Shown here: positions 7,130-14,023 of the stretch, piece after piece
Layout of the letters: each line of letters starts with the position of its first letter
Position numbering within the stretch: the first letter of the stretch is position 1
Source: JBDRKE01 sp043814315
GTDB taxonomy: Bacteria > Omnitrophota > Gorgyraeia > Gygaellales > Profunditerraquicolaceae
NCBI GenBank assembly: GCA_043814315.1
Contig: JBDRKE010000006.1
Span: 1-59,968, forward strand
Reading direction: 5' to 3'
Length of the DNA: 59,968 nucleotides
Position numbers and translations under genes: made by a program
Notes under the pieces: model-generated
Told to the model about the DNA's origin: nothing
Seen by the model: the letters and a program-made list of their open reading frames with translations, nothing else
The model's database searches: none

Positions 7130-7885
7130 TCATGGAGTTGTTTCTATTTCTTTCTTCACCTGTTTAATCCTCTCCTCCATGGCCGGGTGCGAACTAAGAA
7201 AAACAGGCACACGGCCAGAGCCTTCTTCTTCTGCCTCTTTCTTCAATTTCTCAAAAAAAGTAACTACTCCGTTAGGATTAAAACCCGCTTTTTTCGAATA
7301 CTTTACCGCTAGTTTATCAGCCAGAAGTTCATCCTTCCTACCGTAGCCTAACGCCGTCAAATTAAAGACTACATCCAGGGCCTGCCCCATATCCTGCTGG
7401 CCGCTTAAACCTAAAGCGATTCCTATAACAATCTGATACCCTAAAGCTGCCTGCAGTCTTTTTACGCTGTGCCTGGCAGCCACATGGCCTATTTCATGGG
7501 CCAAAACTCCGGCCAGTTCATCATCCGTGGCCATATCCATCAGGGCGGAATGGACATAAACGAATCCTGCGGGTATGGCAAAGGCATTCATCTCTTTATC
7601 CTGGACGATTTTAAACGTGTACGCTACATCCTGTCGGTCGGATACGGACGCAATTCTATTGCCAATCCGGTTTAATCGCGCCTGCATCAAAGGATCATTC
7701 AATATCCTAAATTTTTTTTGTAGCGCGTCATCCATTCTCTGGCCCATGGCCACTTCCTGCTTCGTGTCAATCAGGTAGTATTCTTTTCTCTGGGTCGCAG
7801 GATTATAGATGGTGGTGCAGCCGCTGACAAAAACAACCCACAAAAGAATCAAAGCAAAATTAAGCGTTCTTGATCTGCCTCGCAT
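7130..7885 (-). CDS. M48-family metalloprotease lipoprotein (BepA/LoiP-like)
   Basis: A 251-aa protein. The signal peptide has lipobox VSGC with acyl-Cys23. The zinc motif is H130-E131-I-G-H134 in 'LAHEIGHVAARHS', with the third ligand in 'DELLAD' (about 185-190), the M48 family layout. Homologues degrade misfolded outer-membrane proteins. There is no C-terminal TPR region, so it is closer to LoiP than to BepA. It overlaps the DUF4416 gene upstream by 26 bases, implying one transcript. Confidence 0.9.
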   Translation of the reverse strand: MRGRSRTLNFALILLWVVFVSGCTTIYNPATQRKEYYLIDTKQEVAMGQRMDDALQKKFRILNDPLMQARLNRIGNRIASVSDRQDVAYTFKIVQDKEMNAFAIPAGFVYVHSALMDMATDDELAGVLAHEIGHVAARHSVKRLQAALGYQIVIGIALGLSGQQDMGQALDVVFNLTALGYGRKDELLADKLAVKYSKKAGFNPNGVVTFFEKLKKEAEEEGSGRVPVFLSSHPAMEERIKQVKKEIETTP

Positions 7886-8387
7886 AGATTTCTCTTATTT
7901 TATTGAAAATGTTTATGTACTCCTGTGACCTGTAATCCGGATACGTCCACTCCCAGGCTTTGAAACTCTTATTATCATAAAAAAGCGTGACCTCGGCGAA
8001 TATCCCATGGCTTAAATAGATACGGTGCTTAAAATCCTTGGTTGTGGCAAATACGAGCTTCGAGAGCTCCAGATAACCAGGGTCAATATTGATTGTGCGC
8101 TTTTTACCAAACGATAATCTATTTTCAATTTTTATGGTTCTTATTTTGATCTTGGCAAGGTCCTGAGGCGAGATAGGTTTTTTGAAACTGATAAAGACTT
8201 TCTTTAAATCTTCTCCCATTTCTTTTTCGTAATAATCGGTATGAATAAAATCAAGAAGCGTGCTCTCGAAATCAATCTCTCCAAAACGTTTTTCTAAAGC
8301 CTTTTTGGCCTTATTCCACAGGCCTGGCTTTTTAAAAATGAACCCAATGATAAGTTTGACCGGAAGATGTTTTTTACTCTTCCCCAT
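7860..8387 (-). CDS. DUF4416 family protein
   Basis: A 175-aa protein matching DUF4416 in length and motifs: 'PVKLIIGFIFKKPGLWNKAK' at the start, 'DFIHTDYYEKEMGEDLKKVF', 'NIDPGYLELSKLVFATTKDF', 'HRIYLSHGIFAEVTLFY' and 'EWTYPDYRSQEYI'. The function is unknown; the family is common in Deltaproteobacteria, Omnitrophota and related phyla. It precedes the M48 lipoprotein with a 26-base overlap. The 160-bp leader upstream carries a long hairpin (separate entry). Confidence 0.85.
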   Translation of the reverse strand: MGKSKKHLPVKLIIGFIFKKPGLWNKAKKALEKRFGEIDFESTLLDFIHTDYYEKEMGEDLKKVFISFKKPISPQDLAKIKIRTIKIENRLSFGKKRTINIDPGYLELSKLVFATTKDFKHRIYLSHGIFAEVTLFYDNKSFKAWEWTYPDYRSQEYINIFNKIREIYARQIKNA

Positions 8388-8436
8388 GGCAATTCCCCAA
8401 GATGACCTAATATACGTAACGCTTGCCCCTCTCCAT

Positions 8437-8519
8437 AGCGCCTGGTCGTGCGCTCGATTTGCGGCTCCCGCAGAGGGAATGGTTCGAGTGGCACCGGCCA
8501 GGAATGGCCAGGTTGCGCT
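8437..8519 (-). other. Long imperfect hairpin, candidate structured RNA or large palindromic element
   Basis: Read on the minus strand, AGCG-(CAA)-CCTGG at the 5' end pairs with CCAGG-CGCT at the 3' end. Inside, GTGC-CTCGA pairs with TCGAG-GCAC, capped by TGCGG-GAG-CCGCA. A side hairpin GGCCA-TTCC-TGGCC sits in the left arm. It lies in the 5' leader of the DUF4416-M48 operon and downstream of the PilZ gene. I compared it by eye with c-di-GMP-I, cobalamin, TPP and fluoride riboswitch signatures and saw no match. It could be a cis-regulatory RNA or just a repeat. Confidence 0.45.
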
Positions 8520-8547
8520 TTAAAGTAACCCGCATGTACGAAGGAAA

Positions 8548-8937
8548 TTAGTGCCTTTGGACTTGGAGGCCGGAGATGTTCTGGGGTAAGAATTGGTTGA
8601 TGTACTCAGATATTTTCTGGCGTTCGCTTTCTCTGATTTCGTTAAAGAATATGGCTATGTTAAAACCCCCCCTGTTTTCGTCCTGCGTCCTTACCACGAC
8701 ACCCCTGCATTCCACGCTATAGTTCTTAGTGCCGTTAGCCGTTGCCACGGGCAAATTTAATTTCACCATAACCTTGGTAAACGGTGGCATATATTTATGA
8801 ATATGACAGTAAGCGCCTACACAGCTTACGTTTTGGGTAGTGGTGGCAAAATCGTATCCGTTTGCCACGACGCTCAAGGGCAGGCTTTGCTCTATTCTGG
8901 GGTATTGCCTTTTTTCGGCCTTTTGATTCTTGCTCAT
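8548..8937 (-). CDS. PilZ domain protein
   Basis: A 129-aa single-domain PilZ protein. It has the c-di-GMP-binding RxxxR (KRQYPRIE, near residue 10) and the NxSxxG motif (QNVSCVGAYC, near residue 38). The last 12 residues extend past the domain. Its ATG overlaps the stop of the zinc-ribbon gene (ATGA), so the two are translated together. As a c-di-GMP receptor it would act by contacting another protein; that target is not evident. Four more PilZ genes are in this window. Confidence 0.88.
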   Translation of the reverse strand: MSKNQKAEKRQYPRIEQSLPLSVVANGYDFATTTQNVSCVGAYCHIHKYMPPFTKVMVKLNLPVATANGTKNYSVECRGVVVRTQDENRGGFNIAIFFNEIRESERQKISEYINQFLPQNISGLQVQRH

Positions 8938-9119
8938 TTTTTCTCTTCTTTGGATTTGGCTATAAAATTACGCCAACACTTTTTATTACAGTAAAATTTG
9001 CCGTCCCGGTAGTATTTTTTCAATTTACTGATAGGCTTATTGCACGCCAGACAGTTGGCCTGAATTTCAACGGGAGGCTTCTCGGGACCTTGCGCTGCCT
9101 TGGGTTGTTCGTCTGCCAT
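8934..9119 (-). CDS. Small zinc-ribbon protein
   Basis: A 61-aa protein with two cysteine pairs, 'CLACNKPI' and 'FYCNKKCWRNF', forming a treble-clef or ribbon zinc site (about residues 23-50). Flanks are charged: an acidic, proline-rich N-terminus and a lysine-rich C-terminus. It is sandwiched between two PilZ genes and overlaps the downstream one. No function is assigned. Its conservation with the PilZ pair would be worth knowing. Confidence 0.75.
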   Translation of the reverse strand: MADEQPKAAQGPEKPPVEIQANCLACNKPISKLKKYYRDGKFYCNKKCWRNFIAKSKEEKK

Positions 9120-9137
9120 GTCTTAAATCACCTTTCT

Positions 9138-9482
9138 TTATAGTTTGTACGTGTGCATGTTAATAAAATCCTTCAAATAATTCTTTTCCATGAGGTCCAG
9201 TTCAATGAACTTGACGCCTAAGCGGTTTCTGTCAGAATGAGGCAGTGGCTGGCTCCAAACGATCCTTCCGATGGGCCTCAAGACTTTGGATAACACATTG
9301 ATTTCAAGCATTACGGGTGTCGAGGGGGCAATAAATCTATCGGCGACGAAACTCACGCCGTTAGTGCTTAAGTTATCGCTGATAGCGTTTCTAAAACGCG
9401 ATTCTCCTCTCACCTGGCAACGTAGAGCTGTCCGCAGGTTTATGCGCAAGAATTGCCTTTTATCCTCTGGCCTTAAAACCAC
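9138..9482 (-). CDS. PilZ domain protein
   Basis: A 114-aa protein with RxxxR in 'DKRQFLRINL' and the second motif as 'DNLSTNGVSF' (about residue 37). Both c-di-GMP contacts are therefore present. It is the first gene of a minus-strand run (PilZ, zinc ribbon, PilZ) and is divergent from the ExeA-like gene across a 274-bp gap. Confidence 0.87.
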   Translation of the reverse strand: MVLRPEDKRQFLRINLRTALRCQVRGESRFRNAISDNLSTNGVSFVADRFIAPSTPVMLEINVLSKVLRPIGRIVWSQPLPHSDRNRLGVKFIELDLMEKNYLKDFINMHTYKL

Positions 9483-9594
9483 GCGTCTGCTCCTTTAAAT
9501 AAATGAGTTAGCCGTGGCTTTTCTCCTACTTCGCGATTAATTAATATATCATATTCAAACGCGCGTGTCAATACTGTAATCGTAATAGTCCATT

Positions 9595-9649
9595 CAAGAT
9601 CGGGTCTTGTAACTTTCTACCTATCAAGGTATTTCAAGACCCGATCTTG
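9595..9649. repeat. 55-nt CAAGATCGGGTCTTG inverted-repeat element
   Basis: Arms CAAGATCGGGTCTTG (9595-9609) and CAAGACCCGATCTTG (9635-9649) are perfect reverse complements, 25 bases apart. Each arm is itself close to palindromic. A second copy with identical arms and the same 25-base spacing lies at 39494-39548 in the opposite orientation. Here it sits in the divergent gap before the ExeA-like promoter. Confidence 0.85.
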
Positions 9650-9683
9650 GATTTCTGTTACTTAAGCTGGATGCTAAATATAT

Positions 9684-9711
9684 TTTACAAAAACTTCTTT
9701 TTTGTTATAAT
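9684..9711 (+). promoter_or_regulatory. Sigma-70-type promoter of the ExeA/GspB-like operon
   Basis: TTTACA (9684-9689), 16-base spacer, TATAAT (9706-9711), 45 bases before the ATG at 9757. The rest of the 274-bp gap holds the 55-nt inverted repeat at 9595-9649 and AT-rich sequence. Confidence 0.65.
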
Positions 9712-9756
9712 AAGTAGAAACATAAGTTAAAAAGCGATAGCAGCGGGGCTCATTGA

Positions 9757-10581
9757 ATGTACTGCAAATTCTACGGATTAAAGGAACGGCCTTTCAACGT
9801 TACCTCTGACCCGGGATTCTTTTTCCTAAGCCGCAAGCACAAAGAAGCCCTCTCCCATTTGCTTTACGGCGTCTCTCAACGAAAAGGGATCATTGCGGTA
9901 ACGGGTGAGATCGGAACGGGAAAAACAACCCTTTGTCGTTTCTTCCTCAATCAAGTCAACCCTAACGTGCGAACCGCTTTTATCCTGAATCCCCATTTTT
10001 CAGAGCTTCAGCTACTGGAAGCTATTGTCAGGGATTTTGGAATCACGCCCAAAAATAAATCAAAACTAGGGATAGTCTCGGACCTGAATAGGTTTCTCCT
10101 GAGCGAATCTCAACTCGGAAACAATATCGTCCTCATTGTTGATGAAGCCCAGAATCTAAAGCCCGGCCAGCTGGAGCAGATCCGGTTACTCTCCAATTTA
10201 GAAACCGAAAAAGATAAACTGCTGCAGGTTGTCTTGGTCGGACAACCGGAATTAAACCAAAGGCTGAACCTCTATGACCTCAGGCAATTGCGCCAGAGGA
10301 TCATGGTCAGGTTTCATATCACGCCCCTGGAACGTGATGAGGTCAAAAGCTACATCAACCACCGCTTAAAAATTGCGGCGTGCGACAAAAGGCTGGAATT
10401 TACGGATGAGGCTATTATTCAAATCTCCCATTTTACCTCGGGTGTCCCCCGCGTCATCAATATGCTTTGCGACCGGGCATTATTGGCCGGATTCGTGGCA
10501 GGCACCTATTGCATTGACCTCAATATCGTGAGAAAGTGTGTGGAGGAGTTGAGCAATTATTATGTAGGTGAAAGACAATGA
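9757..10581 (+). CDS. ExeA/GspA-like AAA ATPase
   Basis: A 274-aa protein. It begins 'MYCKFYGLKERPFNVTSDP', typical of the ExeA family. Walker A is GEIGTGKTT (50-58), Walker B is IVLIVDEAQ (about 124-132), and an arginine-rich 'LRQLRQRI' sensor region follows. ExeA acts with ExeB to place the type II secretin in peptidoglycan in Aeromonas. Here the C-terminal peptidoglycan-binding domain and membrane helix of full ExeA are absent, so this is the short cytoplasmic form. The next gene overlaps it (ATGA) and looks like the GspB partner. Confidence 0.85.
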   Translation: MYCKFYGLKERPFNVTSDPGFFFLSRKHKEALSHLLYGVSQRKGIIAVTGEIGTGKTTLCRFFLNQVNPNVRTAFILNPHFSELQLLEAIVRDFGITPKNKSKLGIVSDLNRFLLSESQLGNNIVLIVDEAQNLKPGQLEQIRLLSNLETEKDKLLQVVLVGQPELNQRLNLYDLRQLRQRIMVRFHITPLERDEVKSYINHRLKIAACDKRLEFTDEAIIQISHFTSGVPRVINMLCDRALLAGFVAGTYCIDLNIVRKCVEELSNYYVGERQ

Positions 10582-11093
10582 GCATAATCCATGATGCCTT
10601 AAAGAAAACCAAAGATACTATCCAGCCTCCCCAAGACAACCCTCCCGAAACCCTCTCCCCTGAAGTAGCGGCTGTCCTCAAGAAGAAACGTACAGCCAAC
10701 AGGATTAAGTGGGCCATTTTCTATCTGTTGGCCGTGGCTATCGGTCTTTATATAGGCAATATTCCTTTTAACCTGGCAGGTAAGGCAAAGAATTTACTGA
10801 AAAGTCCTACCCCGGTGTGGCCCGCGGCCAAAAAACAGGTTAAAACTAAAACTTCTCAAGAGAAAAACGCATCCTTCTTGAAAAAATCCACTCTGGTGCC
10901 CGATGCAAAAAAAGAAGCCGACTCCTTGGTTCTTAACGGAATCTTTTTTTCTGGAGAAGAAGGCTATGCTTTAATTAATAACCAGATCGTAAAAGCGGGG
11001 GAAGTGGTGAATGGAGCAACTGTCCATGAGATTAACATGGAAGATGTGACGCTTGAGGCTAAAGGCGAGACGTTCAAACTCTCTACAAGATAA
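10578..11093 (+). CDS. GspB-like membrane protein, ExeA partner
   Basis: A 171-aa protein. A cytoplasmic N-terminus (MSIIHDALKKTKD, the segment also found at the start of GspB/ExeB-type proteins) is followed by one membrane helix (about 44-62). A lysine-rich periplasmic linker and a C-terminal domain come next: 'LVLNGIFFSGEEGYALINNQ', 'VVNGATVHEINMEDVTLEA'. That C-terminal pattern is the GspB domain. With the ExeA-like ATPase it would help assemble a type II secretion or type IV pilus secretin; no other such genes are in the window. It converges on aroB with a 5-base gap and no visible terminator. Confidence 0.78.
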   Translation: MSIIHDALKKTKDTIQPPQDNPPETLSPEVAAVLKKKRTANRIKWAIFYLLAVAIGLYIGNIPFNLAGKAKNLLKSPTPVWPAAKKQVKTKTSQEKNASFLKKSTLVPDAKKEADSLVLNGIFFSGEEGYALINNQIVKAGEVVNGATVHEINMEDVTLEAKGETFKLSTR

Positions 11094-11098
11094 AAAAC

Positions 11099-12187
11099 CT
11101 ACTTTCTTTTTTGGAGTGCCTTCCTGATTATTGCGAGTGGTAAATTCTCAACGATTTTTGTCTTTCCGATACCGCAGGTGAGCACAAATCTATTTTTCTT
11201 ACCTATAAACTTTTTATCGTGATAATGGGCCAGGATGATTCGCGTGAAAGAGACTCCCATTATTTTAAAAGGTAATCCCACCGCCCGAATCAAATTCTCG
11301 ATTCTTGCGCATGTCCTATCGTCAATCAGGCAAAGGCTTCGGCTTATATTCGAGGCAACGAGCATTCCCAAAGCCACGGCCTCCCCATGATTATAAGCCT
11401 TGAATCCGCCGGCTGCCTCAATGGCATGGCCGATGGTGTGGCCGAAATTAAGAATCGTGCGGATCCCCTTTTCCTCTTTTTCGTCCTTTCCCACAATATC
11501 GGCTTTAATCCGGCTGCAGCGGCTCACGATAAACGCTAAGGCAGAGGGTTTCAGAGCCAATATTTCTTTGAAATTTTTCTCAAGGTAAACAAACAGTTCC
11601 TTATCTTTGATAATTCCGTATTTGATAGCTTCGGCTAAGCCCGTAATGAGCTGCCTTTGGCTTAAGGTACTTAAGAACCTCACGTCGCTAAGGACCAGCC
11701 GCGGCTGATAAAACGCACCCACCAGATTCTTGCCTTGCGCTAAATCCACCCCCGTTTTTCCTCCGATACTGGAATCGATCTGCGCCAGGAGGCTAGTGGG
11801 GACTTGGATATAGGCAACCCCGCGCTTGTAGACAGAAGCCACAAAACCAGCCAGATCGCCGATAACCCCTCCTCCTAACGCGACGATGAAAAACCGTTTT
11901 TTCTTATCGTGGCTGGCTATGTCTTTTAAGATATCCGTCGCCATGCGCATGGACTTGCTGGCTTCGGTATCCGCCACAATTTTATGCCGGTAACTAAAAT
12001 GTGAACCTTTAAGGGTTTTTACAAGAGATGCGCCGTATTTCTTTTTTAAGAGCGCATTGGTAATGATGTAGGCGTCTGTCCCGATGCCCAGTTGTTTTAG
12101 GAACTCGCCCAGCTTGGGAAGGATATTATAACCAACAAGAATATCGTAAGAACGATTCTTAAGTTTGACTTTTATGACGTTAATCAA
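11099..12187 (-). CDS. aroB: 3-dehydroquinate synthase
   Basis: A 362-aa protein of normal AroB length. The NAD-binding motif 'ALGGGVIGDLAGF' (about 103-115), 'YIQVPTSLLAQIDSSIGGKT', 'GLAEAIKYG' and the metal-site 'LNFGHTIGHAIE' are all intact. It converts DAHP to 3-dehydroquinate in the shikimate pathway. aroQ, two steps on, is separate at 28798. It overlaps the SH3b gene upstream by 8 bases. Confidence 0.96.
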   Translation of the reverse strand: MINVIKVKLKNRSYDILVGYNILPKLGEFLKQLGIGTDAYIITNALLKKKYGASLVKTLKGSHFSYRHKIVADTEASKSMRMATDILKDIASHDKKKRFFIVALGGGVIGDLAGFVASVYKRGVAYIQVPTSLLAQIDSSIGGKTGVDLAQGKNLVGAFYQPRLVLSDVRFLSTLSQRQLITGLAEAIKYGIIKDKELFVYLEKNFKEILALKPSALAFIVSRCSRIKADIVGKDEKEEKGIRTILNFGHTIGHAIEAAGGFKAYNHGEAVALGMLVASNISRSLCLIDDRTCARIENLIRAVGLPFKIMGVSFTRIILAHYHDKKFIGKKNRFVLTCGIGKTKIVENLPLAIIRKALQKRK

Positions 12188-12992
12188 GGACCTCCAGAAT
12201 CTTGACTTCTACGGTAGGGTATTTTTGGTCAAACTTACCCAGCAATCTACCTGTAACTTTGGCCTTACGATGGTTGAGCGCTTTAAGGCCGGCCCTGTCA
12301 CCTTTTAACAAAAATATTCTCTTGTCTTCAGTGATGAGTTTATGGGTCGCCGGGCCTTTAAAGATGAAGCCGCGAGGGCTTAGGATTCCTTCGATCACAA
12401 GCGGATCCCCCTCAGCCTCTTCTTTTGGTTTCAGCGCTACCTTAACCGTTTCTTCTGCAGGTGCCTTGCTGATAAATTTCTTGTGTATCCAGCCAAAACT
12501 GTTCTGAATGGGTAGGATTTTATACCAATCCTGGGTTTCCGAGGCTATGGTGACTATCTCATTCTGGTCCGCCTTGCCGAGAATCTGCGAGGATAAATCG
12601 GGTTCCAGTCTTATATTGACTCTATCTTTCAGTATTTTACCGCTCTGGCAGCGCTGGGGCGCCTTAGCGGCAAAATCCGTGCCTTGAGATTGAACGGTCT
12701 TGGAATCAAGGCATTCTACTAACTCTTTACTGACATAAGAAGGCGCCTGAGGCGGAAGCCTGATTTCGTACCAGTCGTAGTTCTCGCCCACAACCTCCAG
12801 GCGCGTCCCTTTCTTCCCCACGCAAATAATCGAAGCCCCCGTGGTAGAATCAGAACGGATATTAATATCATCTTCATTGATCAGGCCTTGAAAGGGGAAT
12901 GCCTCTTGTGCTAATCCCGGGGCAGGAACAAAAAAGACCCCTGTCAGGGATAGCAAAACGCATAAATTGATAACGCAGATTTTTAAACGCAT
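12180..12992 (-). CDS. Secreted protein with two bacterial SH3 domains
   Basis: A 270-aa protein. The signal peptide (1-28) is cut near GLAQ. Two SH3b domains follow: about 36-92 ('DINIRSDSTTGASIICV', 'YDWYEIRLP') and about 118-175 ('RVNIRLEPDLSSQILGKA', 'QDWYKILP', 'FGWIHKKFI'). The remaining 80 residues form a separate beta-rich segment. SH3b domains usually bind peptidoglycan or other cell-wall ligands. It sits between the small basic protein and aroB in a same-strand run and overlaps aroB. Confidence 0.82.
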   Translation of the reverse strand: MRLKICVINLCVLLSLTGVFFVPAPGLAQEAFPFQGLINEDDINIRSDSTTGASIICVGKKGTRLEVVGENYDWYEIRLPPQAPSYVSKELVECLDSKTVQSQGTDFAAKAPQRCQSGKILKDRVNIRLEPDLSSQILGKADQNEIVTIASETQDWYKILPIQNSFGWIHKKFISKAPAEETVKVALKPKEEAEGDPLVIEGILSPRGFIFKGPATHKLITEDKRIFLLKGDRAGLKALNHRKAKVTGRLLGKFDQKYPTVEVKILEVLD

Positions 12993-12995
12993 AGA

Positions 12996-13268
12996 TTATT
13001 TCTTATCTTGTGCCTTACCGGCAGGACCTTTGGCAGCAGAAGCCTGTTCTTTGGTTTCGGCTGGGGCGGCAGCAGCAGTTTCCGCTTTTTCTGCCTTCTC
13101 TTTCTTAATCCTGATTCTCACGGTCTTTATCTTAGGAAGCCCGTAGACAGGATCTCCTTCTTTCCAATTTCCTTTTTCATGCATCATGCGGATTCTTTCG
13201 ATGCGTTTCAGGACGGACCTTTGTTTTTTATCTTTATCGGATATAGCCAATGACGGATGGATAGACAT
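12996..13268 (-). CDS. Small basic protein, TIGR04137-like (PVC superphylum type)
   Basis: A 90-aa protein. The N-terminal 50 residues ('MSIHPSLAISDKDKKQRSVL', 'KRIERIRMMHEKGNWKEGD', 'VYGLPKIKTV') match the TIGR04137 family of small basic proteins, described from Chlamydiae, Verrucomicrobia and relatives and thought to associate with the ribosome. The C-terminal 35 residues are a low-complexity Ala/Lys/Glu tail that varies in this family. Its presence is the best single-gene hint of a PVC-superphylum host. Confidence 0.75.
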   Translation of the reverse strand: MSIHPSLAISDKDKKQRSVLKRIERIRMMHEKGNWKEGDPVYGLPKIKTVRIRIKKEKAEKAETAAAAPAETKEQASAAKGPAGKAQDKK

Positions 13269-13272
13269 AAAC

Positions 13273-13851
13273 TTACAACCTCCTTACGTAACAATCTCCG
13301 TAACGCTTCCTCAATTCTGATAACATGGACGATGCCGATTCCTTACTGGCAAAATGACCTACATATAAAACCGTAAAACTTCCTTTTTTTAAGATGAGCG
13401 CGGAGAACCCTTTTTTCTTTAATGCCTCGGCTTCTTTATCCGCAAGGTTGCGTTGTTTATAACTGGCCAACTGTATGACATAGCCCTGCTGCTTGAGGAG
13501 CTTAGGAGCGCTTTGTTCTTCGGCCTTTACGGATTCCCCCCCAGGCGCAGCAGAACCACTTGGCGCTGATTTCTCGGCCGTAGCAGTGACAACAGGAGCG
13601 GCTCGCGAAGAAACCCCGGTAGCCATATCAAGACGCAAACCAGGTTTTGCTATGGTAATTTTCTTGCCCTTCTCCACACCCAGCCCGAAAGAGATGATGC
13701 TGGCCGTAACGATCCCGATAATGACGAGAATCGTCTTTTCGTAATTTCTAACAAAGTTAAAAAACAGGTTATCCAACCGCTGATCCTTCAGACAGGAAGA
13801 TTCTTTTGAAGAAGAAAACAGCTCTAATTGATAAGGAGACTCTTTTTCCAT
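13273..13851 (-). CDS. SPOR-domain membrane protein
   Basis: A 192-aa protein. A cytoplasmic N-terminus of about 35 aa and one membrane helix (about 40-59) lead to an Ala/Ser/Pro-rich linker and a C-terminal SPOR domain (about 123-192; 'GYVIQLASYKQRNLADKEAE', 'FTVLYVGHFASKESA'). SPOR domains bind denuded septal peptidoglycan, so a cell-division or septum role is likely. It is transcribed together with the small basic protein 4 bases downstream. Confidence 0.88.
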   Translation of the reverse strand: MEKESPYQLELFSSSKESSCLKDQRLDNLFFNFVRNYEKTILVIIGIVTASIISFGLGVEKGKKITIAKPGLRLDMATGVSSRAAPVVTATAEKSAPSGSAAPGGESVKAEEQSAPKLLKQQGYVIQLASYKQRNLADKEAEALKKKGFSALILKKGSFTVLYVGHFASKESASSMLSELRKRYGDCYVRRL

Positions 13852-13852
13852 A

Positions 13853-14023
13853 TGTTATTTATTATATACAGGGCGTCACAAAAGTGCCGCCCTTGATTAC
13901 AGCGATTAAAAACAGTAATTCCTAAGATTATTTACCCATGAGAAAATCTGTGTAATCTTATTAGAAATCTCTGTAATCATAGGCTGGCACGGGTTTCGTG
14001 ACAGCCTGTTATTTATTATATAC
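13853..14023. repeat. REPIN-like inverted hairpin pair flanked by 17-bp direct repeats
   Basis: The 17-mer TGTTATTTATTATATAC occurs at 13853-13869 and 14007-14023. Between them lie two hairpins facing each other: GGGCGTCAC-AAAA-GTGCCGCCC at the left end and GGCTGGCACG-GGTTT-CGTGACAGCC at the right end. The right one, reverse-complemented, resembles the left one. The core between them contains TGTGTAATC/GATTACAG words. The right direct repeat includes the stop codon of the HD-GYP gene. The whole has the form of a short non-autonomous element with duplicated target. Confidence 0.7.

Noticed and set aside
8294..8494. 66-aa minus-strand frame over the 8437-8519 element
   Set aside because: It overlaps the DUF4416 start in a different frame, has no recognisable motif, and its DNA is dominated by a long hairpin.
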